DNA from: Crenalkalicoccus roseus
GTDB taxonomy: Bacteria; Pseudomonadota; Alphaproteobacteria; Acetobacterales; Acetobacteraceae
NCBI RefSeq assembly: GCF_004761865.1
Contig: NZ_SJDM01000011.1
Location: forward strand, 1-64,000
Length of the DNA stretch: 64,000 bases
Direction: 5' to 3'
Shown here: positions 7,440 to 15,330 of the stretch, one piece after another
Layout of the letters: every line of letters starts with the position of its first letter
Position numbering within the stretch: the first letter of the stretch is position 1
Translations under genes and position numbers: made by a program
Notes under the pieces: generated by a model
What the model was told of the DNA's origin: nothing
The model's input: only the letters and a program-made list of their open reading frames with translations
The model's database searches: none

Positions 7440-8609
7440 ATGGACGCGATCGCCATCCCGCCCCCCGAGCAGCTCGACAGCCTCGACGACGAGCACTTCC
7501 GCCAGGTGGTGCGCGAGTTCCTGCGCCAGAACTACCCGGAGCACCTGCGCAACCCGCCGCACCGCCTGCACTGGCACGAATGCAAGGAGTGGTACCACCG
7601 CCTGGCCGAGAAGGGGTGGCTCTGCCCCGGCTGGCCGAAGGAGCACGGCGGCCTCGGCCTCAGCCCGATCAAGCAGATCATCCTGACCGAGGAGTACGAG
7701 CGCCACGGCGTGGCGCGCACGCCCGACCACGGCATCGTCATGCTCGGCCCGCTGGTGATCAGGTACGGCACGGAGGAGCAGAAGCGGCGCTTCCTGCCGA
7801 AGATCCTGAGCGGAGAGCACATCTGGTGCCAGGGCTATTCCGAGCCCAACGCGGGCTCGGACCTCGCCGCGCTGCGCACCGAGGCGGTGCTGGAGGGCGA
7901 CCACTACGTGGTCAACGGCCAGAAGATCTGGACCACGCTGGCCACCGACGCCAACTGGATCTTCCTGCTGGTGCGCACCGACAAGCAGGCGAAGAAGCAG
8001 GAGGGCATCTCCTTCCTGCTGGTGGACATGACGACGCCCGGCATCACCGTGCGGCCGATCATCAACCTCGAGATGCACGACGAGTTCTGCGAGGTCTTCT
8101 TCGACAATGTCCGCGTGCCGAAGGAGAACCTGGTCGGCCAGCCCAACCGGGGCTGGGACATGGCCAAGGCGCTGCTCGGCTTCGAGCGCATCTTCATCGG
8201 CGCGCCGCGCCAGTCCGCCTACGCCCTCTCCCGCCTCAGGCTGCTCGCCGAGCGCGTGGGGGTGTGGGAGGACGAGGCGTTCCAGGACCGCTACGCGCGG
8301 CTGCGCCTCGACCTCGAGGACCTGAAGGCGCTCTACGGCGTCTATGTCGCGAAGCTCAGGCGCGGCGAGGCGCTCGGCCCCGACGTCTCCATGCTGAAGG
8401 TGATCCAGACCGAGCTGTTCCAGCGCATCACCGACACCATGCTGGAGATCGCCGGCGAGAATGCCGGGCTGATGGACCCGATGGAGGGCAACCGGGACCT
8501 CAACATCGGCGGCCTGTTCATCCAGGCGCGGCCGGCGACGATCTACGGCGGCTCGAACGAGATCCAGCGCAACATCCTCAGCAAGAACGTGCTGGGGCTG
8601 CCGGGATGA
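7440..8609 (+). CDS. Acyl-CoA dehydrogenase, full-length
   Basis: 389 residues; introduces an alpha-beta double bond in acyl-CoA using FAD and passes electrons to ETF. Domain markers are WLCPGWPKEHGGLGLSP (N-terminal helices), the FAD/substrate loop YSEPNAGSDLAALRTEA, KIWTTLATDANWIFLLVRTD, and the C-terminal TIYGGSNEIQRNILSKNV. In many family members the catalytic Glu is the residue after the Tyr of the last motif, but here Gly is found. The base must come from elsewhere or from a partner subunit, which again points to a heteromeric enzyme with the product of the gene at 5586. It starts five bases after the crotonase stop, and the motifs fit the CaiA/FadE28-like branch. Confidence 0.93.
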   Translation: MDAIAIPPPEQLDSLDDEHFRQVVREFLRQNYPEHLRNPPHRLHWHECKEWYHRLAEKGWLCPGWPKEHGGLGLSPIKQIILTEEYERHGVARTPDHGIVMLGPLVIRYGTEEQKRRFLPKILSGEHIWCQGYSEPNAGSDLAALRTEAVLEGDHYVVNGQKIWTTLATDANWIFLLVRTDKQAKKQEGISFLLVDMTTPGITVRPIINLEMHDEFCEVFFDNVRVPKENLVGQPNRGWDMAKALLGFERIFIGAPRQSAYALSRLRLLAERVGVWEDEAFQDRYARLRLDLEDLKALYGVYVAKLRRGEALGPDVSMLKVIQTELFQRITDTMLEIAGENAGLMDPMEGNRDLNIGGLFIQARPATIYGGSNEIQRNILSKNVLGLPG

Positions 8610-8624
8610 GGGAGGGGGGCGCGC

Positions 8625-9056
8625 ATGCTCGGCCAGTCCTGGCTCGCCTGGGCGCTCGCCTCGTCCGGCTTCGCCGCGCTGACGGCGATCTTCGCCAAGA
8701 TCGGCGTCGGCGGGGTGAACTCCGACTTCGCCACCTTCGTCCGCACCCTGGTCATCCTCGGCGTCACGGCGCTGATCGTCACCGTCAACGGCGCCTGGCA
8801 GGCGCCGGAGACGGTGGCGCGCCGCACCTGGCTCTTCCTGATCCTCTCGGGGCTTGCCACCGGCGCCTCCTGGCTCTGCTATTTCCGCGCGCTGCAGCTC
8901 GGGGATGCGGCGCGCGTGGCGCCGATCGACAAGCTTTCCGTCGTGCTGGTGGCGCTGTTCGGCGTGGTCCTGCTCGGCGAGCAGCTCTCCGCGACCCACT
9001 GGCTCGGCGTGGCGCTGATCGCGGCGGGCGCGGCGCTGGTGGCGATCGGCCCCTGA
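8625..9056 (+). CDS. EamA/DMT-superfamily single-domain membrane protein
   Basis: 143 residues with about five hydrophobic segments, the size of one EamA repeat of drug/metabolite transporters. The last two segments carry the usual DMT ending (LVALFGVVLLGEQLSATHWL, then GVALIAAGAALVAIG). A GGGAGGGGGGC site lies before the ATG at 8625, 15 bases after the dehydrogenase stop. Single-domain EamA proteins must dimerise. Its position in the operon suggests export or uptake of a pathway intermediate, but the substrate is unknown. Confidence 0.85.
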   Translation: MLGQSWLAWALASSGFAALTAIFAKIGVGGVNSDFATFVRTLVILGVTALIVTVNGAWQAPETVARRTWLFLILSGLATGASWLCYFRALQLGDAARVAPIDKLSVVLVALFGVVLLGEQLSATHWLGVALIAAGAALVAIGP

Positions 9057-9111
9057 ACGCCTCGCCGGGCGGCCGCCATCCTCCGCAACCCACACTGCCG
9101 GACCCTGCCCG

Positions 9112-10509
9112 ATGACCGAGCTCTGGCGCCTCTCCGCCACCGAACTCGCGGCGCGCATCCGCGCGCGCGACGTTTCCGCCACCGAGGCCACGCGCTCCGC
9201 CCTCGCCCGGCTCGACGCGGTGAACCCCCGCATCAACGCGGTGGTGCAGGCGATGCCGGAGCAGGCCCTCGAAGCCGCCGCCGCGGTGGACGCCGCGCTC
9301 GCGCGCGGGGAGGATCCGGGGCCGATGGCCGGCGTGCCCGTCACCGTCAAGGTGAACGTGGACCAGAAGGGCTTCGCCACCACCAACGGCCTGCGCCTCC
9401 AGAAGGACCTGATCGCCGAGCACGACAGCCCGGTGGTGAGCAACCTGCGCCGCGCCGGCGCCGTCATCATCGGCCGCACCAACACCCCCGCCTTCTCGCT
9501 GCGCTGGTTCACGCGCAACGCGCTGCACGGGCACACGCGCAACCCGCGCGACCCCGCCATCACCCCCGGCGGCTCCTCGGGCGGCGCGGCGGCGGCAACG
9601 GCGGCGGGCATCGGCGCCGTCGGGCACGGCACCGACATCGGCGGCTCCATCCGCTACCCCGCCTATGCCTGCGGCATCCACGGGCTGCGCCCGACCATCG
9701 GCCGCATCGCCGCCTGGAACCCCTCGGGGGCGGAGCGGGGAATCGGGCCGCAGCTCATGGCCGTCTCCGGGCCGATCGCGCGCACCATCGCCGATCTCCG
9801 CCTCGCCCTCGCCGCCATGGCGCGGCCGGATGCGCGCGACCCGTGGTGGACGCCGGCGCCGCTCGAGGGTCCGCCGGCGCCGCGGCGCGCCGCGCTCTGC
9901 ATCGCCCCCGACGGCATGGCGGTGCAGCAGGAGGTCGCCTCGGCGCTGCGCGACGCGGCCCGCCGGCTGGAGGCCGCCGGCTGGACGGTGGAGGAGGTGG
10001 GGAACACCCCGCCGCTGAAGGAGCCCGCCGACCTCCAGGCCCTGCTCTGGCTCGCCGAGACGCGGCGCGGCCAGAACGCCGCCCTGGCGCAGGAGGGCGA
10101 TCCCGACGCGCTCGCCGTCTATGGCTACATGGAGCGGCTCTGCCCCGCCCCCGACCTCTTCGCCTTCCAGGACGCGCTGCAGCGCCGTGCCACCCTGCTC
10201 CGGCAATGGCTGCTGTTCCTGGAGCGCTTCCCGGTGGTGCTGATGCCGGTCTCGGGCGAGCTGCCCTTCCGCGACAACAGCGATGTGGAGAGCTTCGAGG
10301 GCTTCGCGCGCATCCTGGCGGCGCAGCTTCCGCAGGTGGGCCTGCCGCTGCTCAGCCTGCCGGGCCTCGCCGTCTCGACCGGCCTGGTCGGCACCGTGCC
10401 GGTCGGCGTGCAGCTCGTCGCCGGGCGCTACCGCGAGGACCTGCTGCTGCTGGCAGGCGAGGCGATCGAGGCCGGTGGGGTGCCGCCCGCGCCGGTGGAC
10501 CCGGCCTGA
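9112..10509 (+). CDS. Amidase signature family hydrolase
   Basis: 465 residues. The Ser-cisSer-Lys triad of the amidase signature family is visible: Lys in PVTVKVNVDQKG, the cis-Ser in TPGGSSGGAAAATAAG, and the nucleophile Ser in GTDIGGSIRYPAYACG followed by GLRPT. The enzyme would hydrolyse an amide to acid and ammonia in the cytoplasm. No signal peptide is present. It is the penultimate gene of the plus-strand run, so it could feed the acid that the NDP-forming synthetase activates, though this link is only positional. GatA is unlikely because gatB/gatC are absent and the C-terminus is divergent. Confidence 0.93.
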   Translation: MTELWRLSATELAARIRARDVSATEATRSALARLDAVNPRINAVVQAMPEQALEAAAAVDAALARGEDPGPMAGVPVTVKVNVDQKGFATTNGLRLQKDLIAEHDSPVVSNLRRAGAVIIGRTNTPAFSLRWFTRNALHGHTRNPRDPAITPGGSSGGAAAATAAGIGAVGHGTDIGGSIRYPAYACGIHGLRPTIGRIAAWNPSGAERGIGPQLMAVSGPIARTIADLRLALAAMARPDARDPWWTPAPLEGPPAPRRAALCIAPDGMAVQQEVASALRDAARRLEAAGWTVEEVGNTPPLKEPADLQALLWLAETRRGQNAALAQEGDPDALAVYGYMERLCPAPDLFAFQDALQRRATLLRQWLLFLERFPVVLMPVSGELPFRDNSDVESFEGFARILAAQLPQVGLPLLSLPGLAVSTGLVGTVPVGVQLVAGRYREDLLLLAGEAIEAGGVPPAPVDPA

Positions 10510-10517
10510 GCCGCGGC

Positions 10518-10874
10518 ATGGCCAGGGCCGCCCTGCCCGCCCTCGCGCTGCTCGTCCTGGCCACGGCCTGCGCCCCCGCCGGGCCGGGCCGGGGGGCCTG
10601 CCCGCCGCGCGAGGTGCCGGTGGCGAACGCCTCCTCGCGGGCGGTGGAGCAGCTCTACCTCGCCGCGGATGGCCAGGCCGGCTGGGGCGCCAGCCTGCTC
10701 TCCGCCGGCGAGCTGCCGCCCGGCGGCACGGTCGCGCTGCGCCTGCCCGGCGGCCCCGGGCAGGCGGCGCTGCGCATCGTCTGGGTGGATGGCCGCGCGG
10801 CGGAACTCGCCGGCCTCGACCGCTGCGCGGTCGCGCGCGTCACCGTGCTCGACGGCGGGCTGCAGGCGCAGTAG
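10518..10874 (+). CDS. Small secreted protein, probable lipoprotein, function unknown
   Basis: 118 residues, starting 8 bases after the amidase stop. An N-terminal hydrophobic signal (residues 5-17, ALPALALLVLATAC) ends in Cys18, giving an imperfect lipobox (Ala instead of Leu at -3). The mature part is a small beta-rich domain with VPVANASSRAVEQLYLA and LPPGGTVALRLPGG. This resembles short periplasmic proteins that carry a polar-turn beta sandwich, but I do not recognise a named family. Third-position G/C preference supports coding. Confidence 0.7.
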   Translation: MARAALPALALLVLATACAPAGPGRGACPPREVPVANASSRAVEQLYLAADGQAGWGASLLSAGELPPGGTVALRLPGGPGQAALRIVWVDGRAAELAGLDRCAVARVTVLDGGLQAQ

Positions 10875-10894
10875 GCGCCGCAAGGGCGGGCGGT

Positions 10895-11287
10895 TCAGCC
10901 CGCGCCGCCCTGCCGGCGCAGCAGCGCCTCGAGGCGCGCGGCCTCGGCGCGCGGCGCCTTCACCTCCAGCGTCGCGGCCTCGCCCTGGTGGCGGATCTCG
11001 GCACAGTCGCGGTCGAGCGGCCCCTCGCGCACCAGGGTCTCGAGCGCGAGCTTGGCCGCCTCCGCGCTGGAGAAGCGCTGGCTCAGCGTCACCGCGTCGT
11101 CGGCCGGGCGGGGCGGCGCCTCGCGCAGCAGCGTCTCCGGGGGAACGGCGCGCGCCGCGCCCGAGGAGGCGGTGGCCGAGGTGGGGTCGCTGGCGGGGAA
11201 GGTGTCCTTCACCGCCTCCTCCACCTCCTGGTCGGAGGTGCGGTCGAGGCGGTCCTTGTTGCTGGCGGCGCGGCTCGTATCGGACAT
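10895..11287 (-). CDS. Conserved hypothetical cytoplasmic protein with TFPASDPTS motif
   Basis: 130 residues. The N-terminus (NKDRLDRTSDQEVEEAVKDT, then FPASDPTSAT) is a motif I associate with short alphaproteobacterial proteins of unknown role. The C-terminal half (about 65-130) looks like a small alpha/beta domain (SSAEAAKLALETLVREG, then EIRHQGEAATLEVKAP). No signal peptide or membrane segment. It converges with the lipoprotein gene. A stress-related role has been suggested for proteins with this tail motif, but nothing in the sequence proves it. Confidence 0.7.
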   Translation of the reverse strand: MSDTSRAASNKDRLDRTSDQEVEEAVKDTFPASDPTSATASSGAARAVPPETLLREAPPRPADDAVTLSQRFSSAEAAKLALETLVREGPLDRDCAEIRHQGEAATLEVKAPRAEAARLEALLRRQGGAG

Positions 11288-11373
11288 GGCTGGGTCCCTC
11301 GCTGGTCGTGGCGGGAACGCGCCCGGAAGGGGCCGGTTCGCCCCGCCGTTGCGCAGGCGGGGCGAGCGGCCCG

Positions 11374-12441
11374 TCAGGCCGGCAGGCGCTGCTCGCGGAA
11401 CAGGCCGAGCTTCTCCTGCGCCGCGCGGTCGGAATAGGCGAACAGGATCAGCCGCGTCCGCGCCCGCAGGCGCAGCGCGTGCCAGGAGGGCACGACCAGC
11501 AGGTCCCGCTCCTCGAGCGGATGCTCCTCTCCCTCCACCAGCGCCGTGCCGCTTCCCTCCACCACCACGAACACCGTGCCGTCGGTGCTGCGGCGCGGTG
11601 CCGTCTCGAAACCGGCCGGCAGGTGGCGGAGATGCGCAGCGATGGTCGGCATCACCGGGCCGCCATCGGCCGGGTTCACGAACTCCATCGCATGGCCGAG
11701 ATGCGGGTCGGGCGCCTCGGCCGCGGCCAGGGCCAGCAGGCTCTCGCGCCATTCGGCGTGCGGGTAGTGGAACAGCGGCTGGCCGGGCGGGCGGCGGTCG
11801 GCAGCGGTGCCGCGCATGGGGCGCAGGTTGCGCCCGTAGCGGCGCAGGCTGTCGCCGGGGGCGAGGGTCTCGTCGTGCGAGGGCCGTTCCAGCCGCTCGG
11901 CGAAGCTCGCCTCGTAGAAGCGGACAGTGGGGATGTCGAGCCCGTCCAGCCAGATCATCGGGCGGTCGGAGGGGTTGCCGTGGTCGTGCCACTGCCAGTT
12001 CGGCGTCAGCACCAGGTCGAAGGGGCGCATCACCGCCTTCTCGCCGTCCACCGCGGTGTAGGCGCCTTCCCCTTCCAGGACGAAGCGCAGCGCGCATTGC
12101 GTGTGACGGTGACAGGGAGCGACCTCGCCCGGCAGGATGAGCTGCAGGCCGGCATAGAGGCTCGGCACCACGGCGGAGCTGCCCGGCAAGGCGGGGTTCT
12201 CCAGGATCAGCACGCGGCGCTCCGCCTGCTCGGCGCTGATCAGCGCGCCCGCGCGCAGCAGGAAGTCCCGCGCCGGGGCGTAGGGCCAGCGGTGCGGGCG
12301 GGCGGCGGAGCGCGGCGCGGGGGTGACGAGGGCCGAGAGCACCTCCCACAGCGGGTGCAGGCTGTGCGGGCGCATCTCGGCGTAGAGCGCCCGCAGGTGA
12401 TCGCCGGCGGCGGGCGTGCGGCGGGTGGCGGTGCCGTCCAT
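11374..12441 (-). CDS. Gentisate 1,2-dioxygenase (double cupin)
   Basis: 355 residues, the usual length for gentisate dioxygenase. The enzyme opens gentisate between the carboxyl- and hydroxyl-bearing carbons to give maleylpyruvate, using Fe(II). The N-terminal cupin shows the metal ligands H111 and H113 in PCHRHTQCALRF and H152 in NWQWHDHGNP. A second cupin follows (FETAPRRSTDGTVFVVVEGS, then LLVVPSWHALRLRA). GGAGGA is eight bases upstream of the ATG at 12441. Maleylpyruvate isomerase and fumarylpyruvate hydrolase are not adjacent, although a fumarylacetoacetase-family gene lies at 28060. A related 1-hydroxy-2-naphthoate or salicylate dioxygenase specificity cannot be excluded. Confidence 0.9.
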   Translation of the reverse strand: MDGTATRRTPAAGDHLRALYAEMRPHSLHPLWEVLSALVTPAPRSAARPHRWPYAPARDFLLRAGALISAEQAERRVLILENPALPGSSAVVPSLYAGLQLILPGEVAPCHRHTQCALRFVLEGEGAYTAVDGEKAVMRPFDLVLTPNWQWHDHGNPSDRPMIWLDGLDIPTVRFYEASFAERLERPSHDETLAPGDSLRRYGRNLRPMRGTAADRRPPGQPLFHYPHAEWRESLLALAAAEAPDPHLGHAMEFVNPADGGPVMPTIAAHLRHLPAGFETAPRRSTDGTVFVVVEGSGTALVEGEEHPLEERDLLVVPSWHALRLRARTRLILFAYSDRAAQEKLGLFREQRLPA

Positions 12442-12680
12442 GGGGCGTTCCTCCTTCCGGCCGAGCATAGCGCATCTGCGGGCGGGCGCGCGCAAGGCGC
12501 GCGGTTCCCATGGCCGGCCGGCGGGGACGGCAGGTCCCGGGCCCGGGAAATGGCGGGAGCCCGCTGCCGGCCGGGCGGAACCACGCCGCAAGGCGTTTCC
12601 TGCGCTTGCGATACGATCCAGGCCTTGTGGCGGGCACCAGCCCGGGCAGCGGCTGCCGGGATCACTCCACCGGGGCGTCT

Positions 12681-13301
12681 TCAGGAAGCGATGCCGAGCG
12701 GCTCCAGCACCAGCGGCGGCAGGCCCGGGCCGATCCACTGCTCGGAGCGCAGCACCGCCCCGCCCTCCTCCTCCACCCAGAAACGGTTGGTGAAGCCGCC
12801 CCTGCCGCCGCCGCGGCAGCGCTCCTCCACCAGCAGCAGCCCGGCCTCGGCCGTGGGGAAGGCACGCAGGCGGCACTCGATCTCGACGCCGAAGCGCATG
12901 CCCTTGGGGTCGCGGTCGGCGCGCATCAGGTCCACCAGCCGCCGCGCCGCCGCGCCGCGCCCGAGCAGCGCGGCGGGGTGGGCGAGCGGGTCCGGCCCCT
13001 CGAAGCGGGTGGCGGCCAGCACCTCCGCAAGGCCGGAGGTGGCGACCACCCGCGCCCCGTCGGTCGCCACCACGAAGCCGGAATCGGTGCGCCACAGCCG
13101 CCGCTCGCCGAGTTCCTGGAGCAGCGCGGCGTGGCTGGCACGCCCGCCGAGGGTGAGGCGCAGCGCCGGCCCCTCCGGCACCCCGATCGCCGGCAGCGCC
13201 GCCGGCGGGGAGAGGGAGGCGCGCAGCCCGCTCCAGGGCGTCTCGCCGCAGCCGGCAAGGACGAGGGCGAGCAGCAGGGGCCACATCCTGGGCGAACGCA
13301 T
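12681..13301 (-). CDS. YjbF-family lipoprotein (GfcB-like)
   Basis: 206 residues. A lipoprotein signal ends in LLLALVLAGCGE, with a perfect lipobox and Cys at about residue 18. The body matches the YjbF/GfcB pattern: RLWRTDSGFVVATDGARVVA then TSGLAEVL, two Cys (IECRLRA and VEERC), and the closing FTNRFWVEEEGG then RSEQWIGPGLPPLVLEPL. Family members are outer-membrane lipoproteins of exopolysaccharide or capsule secretion loci. Here the partners YjbE, YjbG and YjbH are missing, so the gene is solitary. The ATG at 13301 is preferred to the TTG one codon earlier. The 239 bases upstream of gentisate dioxygenase, on the other side of this gene's stop, hold nothing I recognise. Confidence 0.7.
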   Translation of the reverse strand: MRSPRMWPLLLALVLAGCGETPWSGLRASLSPPAALPAIGVPEGPALRLTLGGRASHAALLQELGERRLWRTDSGFVVATDGARVVATSGLAEVLAATRFEGPDPLAHPAALLGRGAAARRLVDLMRADRDPKGMRFGVEIECRLRAFPTAEAGLLLVEERCRGGGRGGFTNRFWVEEEGGAVLRSEQWIGPGLPPLVLEPLGIAS

Positions 13302-13362
13302 CAATCCATCCTAGCATCCCGGCGCTGTCCGAAGCGAGGCCGGAACGAGGGAGGGACGGACC

Positions 13363-14154
13363 ATGGATGAGGAGCTGCTGAGCCGCACCGAGCGGGGCGT
13401 CGCCATCCTGACCATGAACCGGCCGGAGAGCCTGAACGCGCTGACGCCCGCGATGATGCGAGGGCTGGAGGCGGCGCTGCGCCAGGCGCTTGCCGACCCG
13501 GAGGTGGGCTGCATCGTGCTCACCGGCGCGGGCCGCGCCTTCTGCGCCGGGGGCGACGTGAAGGCCATGGCCTCCGGCGCCAAGAACCTCGGCAGCTTCG
13601 AGGAGAAGGCGGCGGCGCTGCGCGCGCGCATGGACATGGTGCGGCTGCTGCACGAGGGGCCGAAGCCGACCATCGCCATGGTGAACGGCGTCGCCGCCGG
13701 GGCGGGGATGTCGCTGGCGCTGGCCTGCGACCTGCGCGTCGCCGGCACCTCGGCGCGCATGACCACGGCCTTCGCGAGGATGGGCTTCTCCGGCGATTTC
13801 GGCGGCACCTACTTCCTGAACCGCCTGGTCGGGCCGGCGCGGGCGCGGGAGCTCTACTTCACCGCCGAGATGCTGGACGCGACGCGGCTCGAGGCGCTCG
13901 GCCTCGCCAACCGCGTGGTCGAGGACGCCGCGCTGGAGCGGGAGACGCTGGCGCTCGCCGCGCGCATCGCCGCCGGGCCGCGCATCGCCCTCGGCTACAT
14001 GAAGCGCAACGCCAGGGTGGCGGAGGAGGGGCGGCTCGCCGACCTGCTCGACGCCGAGGCCTTCCACATGACCCGCTGCCGCGAGACCGAGGACCACCGC
14101 GAGGCGGCGCGCGCCTTCGTCGAGAAGCGCGCGCCGGTGTTCCGCGGGCGCTAG
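13363..14154 (+). CDS. Crotonase-family protein (enoyl-CoA hydratase/isomerase)
   Basis: 263 residues with the crotonase fold: oxyanion-hole motifs RAFCAGGDVKAMA and GVAAGAGMSLALACD, and the C-terminal PVFRGR end. At the catalytic region the sequence is TAFARMGFSGDFGGTYFLNR, with Asp (not Glu) as the acid, as in PaaG-like isomerases. GAGGGAGGGAC precedes the ATG. The gene stands alone; its TAG stop is directly followed by a copy of the 96-bp interspersed repeat. Confidence 0.87.
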   Translation: MDEELLSRTERGVAILTMNRPESLNALTPAMMRGLEAALRQALADPEVGCIVLTGAGRAFCAGGDVKAMASGAKNLGSFEEKAAALRARMDMVRLLHEGPKPTIAMVNGVAAGAGMSLALACDLRVAGTSARMTTAFARMGFSGDFGGTYFLNRLVGPARARELYFTAEMLDATRLEALGLANRVVEDAALERETLALAARIAAGPRIALGYMKRNARVAEEGRLADLLDAEAFHMTRCRETEDHREAARAFVEKRAPVFRGR

Positions 14155-14155
14155 G

Positions 14156-14250
14156 GCGGATCCCGTTCGGGTGAGCCCGCCTGAACGGGGGAAGAGGCTG
14201 GCCCATGCAATGGGCCAGAGCGTTTGCCGCAAGCCGGGGCGAACGGAAAG
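14156..14250 (+). repeat. Interspersed palindromic intergenic repeat, copy A
   Basis: Begins one base after the stop of the crotonase gene. It aligns without major gaps to copies at 29031-29126 and 62449-62545. Shared blocks, in order, are gcggatcccgttc, a short spacer, cctgaacggg, gaagaggct, and gaacggaaa at the end. The first part forms a hairpin (cccgttcgggtg / cgcctgaacggg). Copy A is the most diverged. Confidence 0.75.
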
Positions 14251-14329
14251 TGCCGGAGGGCGCCGCGGCCCGCTTGACGCCGGGCGCGGACCGGGCCGAT
14301 CTGCGCCGCTCCTGACCGGGAGGACCAGC

Positions 14330-15310
14330 ATGACCCGCACCACGCGCCGCCAAACCCTGCTCGCCCTCGGCGCCACTCTCGCCGCGCCGGCCCTGGCGCG
14401 CGCCCAGGCCCCCTGGCGGCCGAGCCGCCCGATCCGCCTGATCGTGCCCTTCGCCGCCGGCGGCGCCGCCGATTCCGCGGCCCGGACCATCACGCCGAAA
14501 ATGGCCGAGCGGCTCGGCCAGCCCTTCGTGGTCGAGAACCGCACCGGCGCGAGCGGCGCGCTCGGCGGCCATGTGGTGGCGCAGGCCCAGCCCGACGGGC
14601 ACACGCTGCTCTGGGACGCCTCCTCTCACATCGTCAACCCCGCGCTGATGCGCGGCCTCGCCTTCGACTATGCCACCGCCTTCACCCCGATCAGCCTGGT
14701 GACGAGCTTCCCGCAGGTGCTGGCGGTGGCGCAGGACTTCCCGGCGCGCAGCCTGCAGGACTACGTGGCGGCGGCGAAGGCGCGGCCGGGCGCGATCAGC
14801 GTCGGCACCCAGGGCAACGCCACCGCGGCGCATCTCGCGCTGGTGCAGTTCATGCAGCAGGCGGGGATCGAGCTGCTGCACGTGCCGTTCCGCGGCGGCG
14901 CGGAGGCGGCGCGGGCGCTCGCCGGCGCCAACGTGGATTCGGCGCTGATCACCGCGCTCTCCGCCGGCCCGGTGGTGGATGGCGGCCGCGCCCGCTTCCT
15001 CGGCGTGCTGGCGGCGCGGCGCGTCGGCGTGCGGCCCGAGGTGCCGACCTTCGCCGAGCAGGGCTTCCCGGGCATCGAGATCAGCGAATGGGTGGCGCTG
15101 TTCGCCCCCGCCGGCACGCCGGAGCCGGTGGTGCGCGCCCTCTACGAGGCGCTGTCCGCCGCGCTTGCCGACCAGGAGGTGCGCGGCCGGCTGGCGCAGC
15201 TCGCCGCCGAGCCGGTCGGCAGCCCGCCCGAGGAATTCGCCCGCTTCGTGCGCGAGGGGCGCGAGACCATGGCGCGGCTGGTGCGCGAGGCGAACATCCG
15301 CCTGGACTGA
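14330..15310 (+). CDS. Tripartite tricarboxylate transporter receptor (Bug/TctC family)
   Basis: 326 residues with a Tat-like signal (TRRQTLLALGATLAAPALAR) cleaved near ARA-QA. Bug markers are RPIRLIVPFAAGGAADSAAR, LGQPFVVENRTGASG, AQPDGHTLL, and HVPFRGGAEAARALAG. These proteins are periplasmic binders of carboxylates or small organics. No tctA/tctB membrane genes are near, which is common for expanded Bug sets. GGGAGGACCAGC precedes the ATG. The neighbour on the opposite strand is a maleylacetate-reductase-like gene with its own Bug receptor. Confidence 0.93.
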   Translation: MTRTTRRQTLLALGATLAAPALARAQAPWRPSRPIRLIVPFAAGGAADSAARTITPKMAERLGQPFVVENRTGASGALGGHVVAQAQPDGHTLLWDASSHIVNPALMRGLAFDYATAFTPISLVTSFPQVLAVAQDFPARSLQDYVAAAKARPGAISVGTQGNATAAHLALVQFMQQAGIELLHVPFRGGAEAARALAGANVDSALITALSAGPVVDGGRARFLGVLAARRVGVRPEVPTFAEQGFPGIEISEWVALFAPAGTPEPVVRALYEALSAALADQEVRGRLAQLAAEPVGSPPEEFARFVREGRETMARLVREANIRLD

Positions 15311-15313
15311 TAC

Positions 15314-15327
15314 CGGGCGCTCGCCCG
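15314..15327. terminator. Short hairpin between convergent genes
   Basis: cgggcg-ct-cgcccg, a 6-bp stem between the Bug receptor stop (15310) and the stop of the maleylacetate-reductase-like gene (15331). It lies in the only space the two convergent transcripts share. No T-tract. Confidence 0.35.
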
Positions 15328-15330
15328 CCC

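Noticed and set aside
11374-14604. A 1076-codon minus-strand frame spanning several genes
   Set aside because: Only its last 355 codons (gentisate dioxygenase) carry a family signature; the rest is antisense or out of frame to the YjbF-like and crotonase genes.
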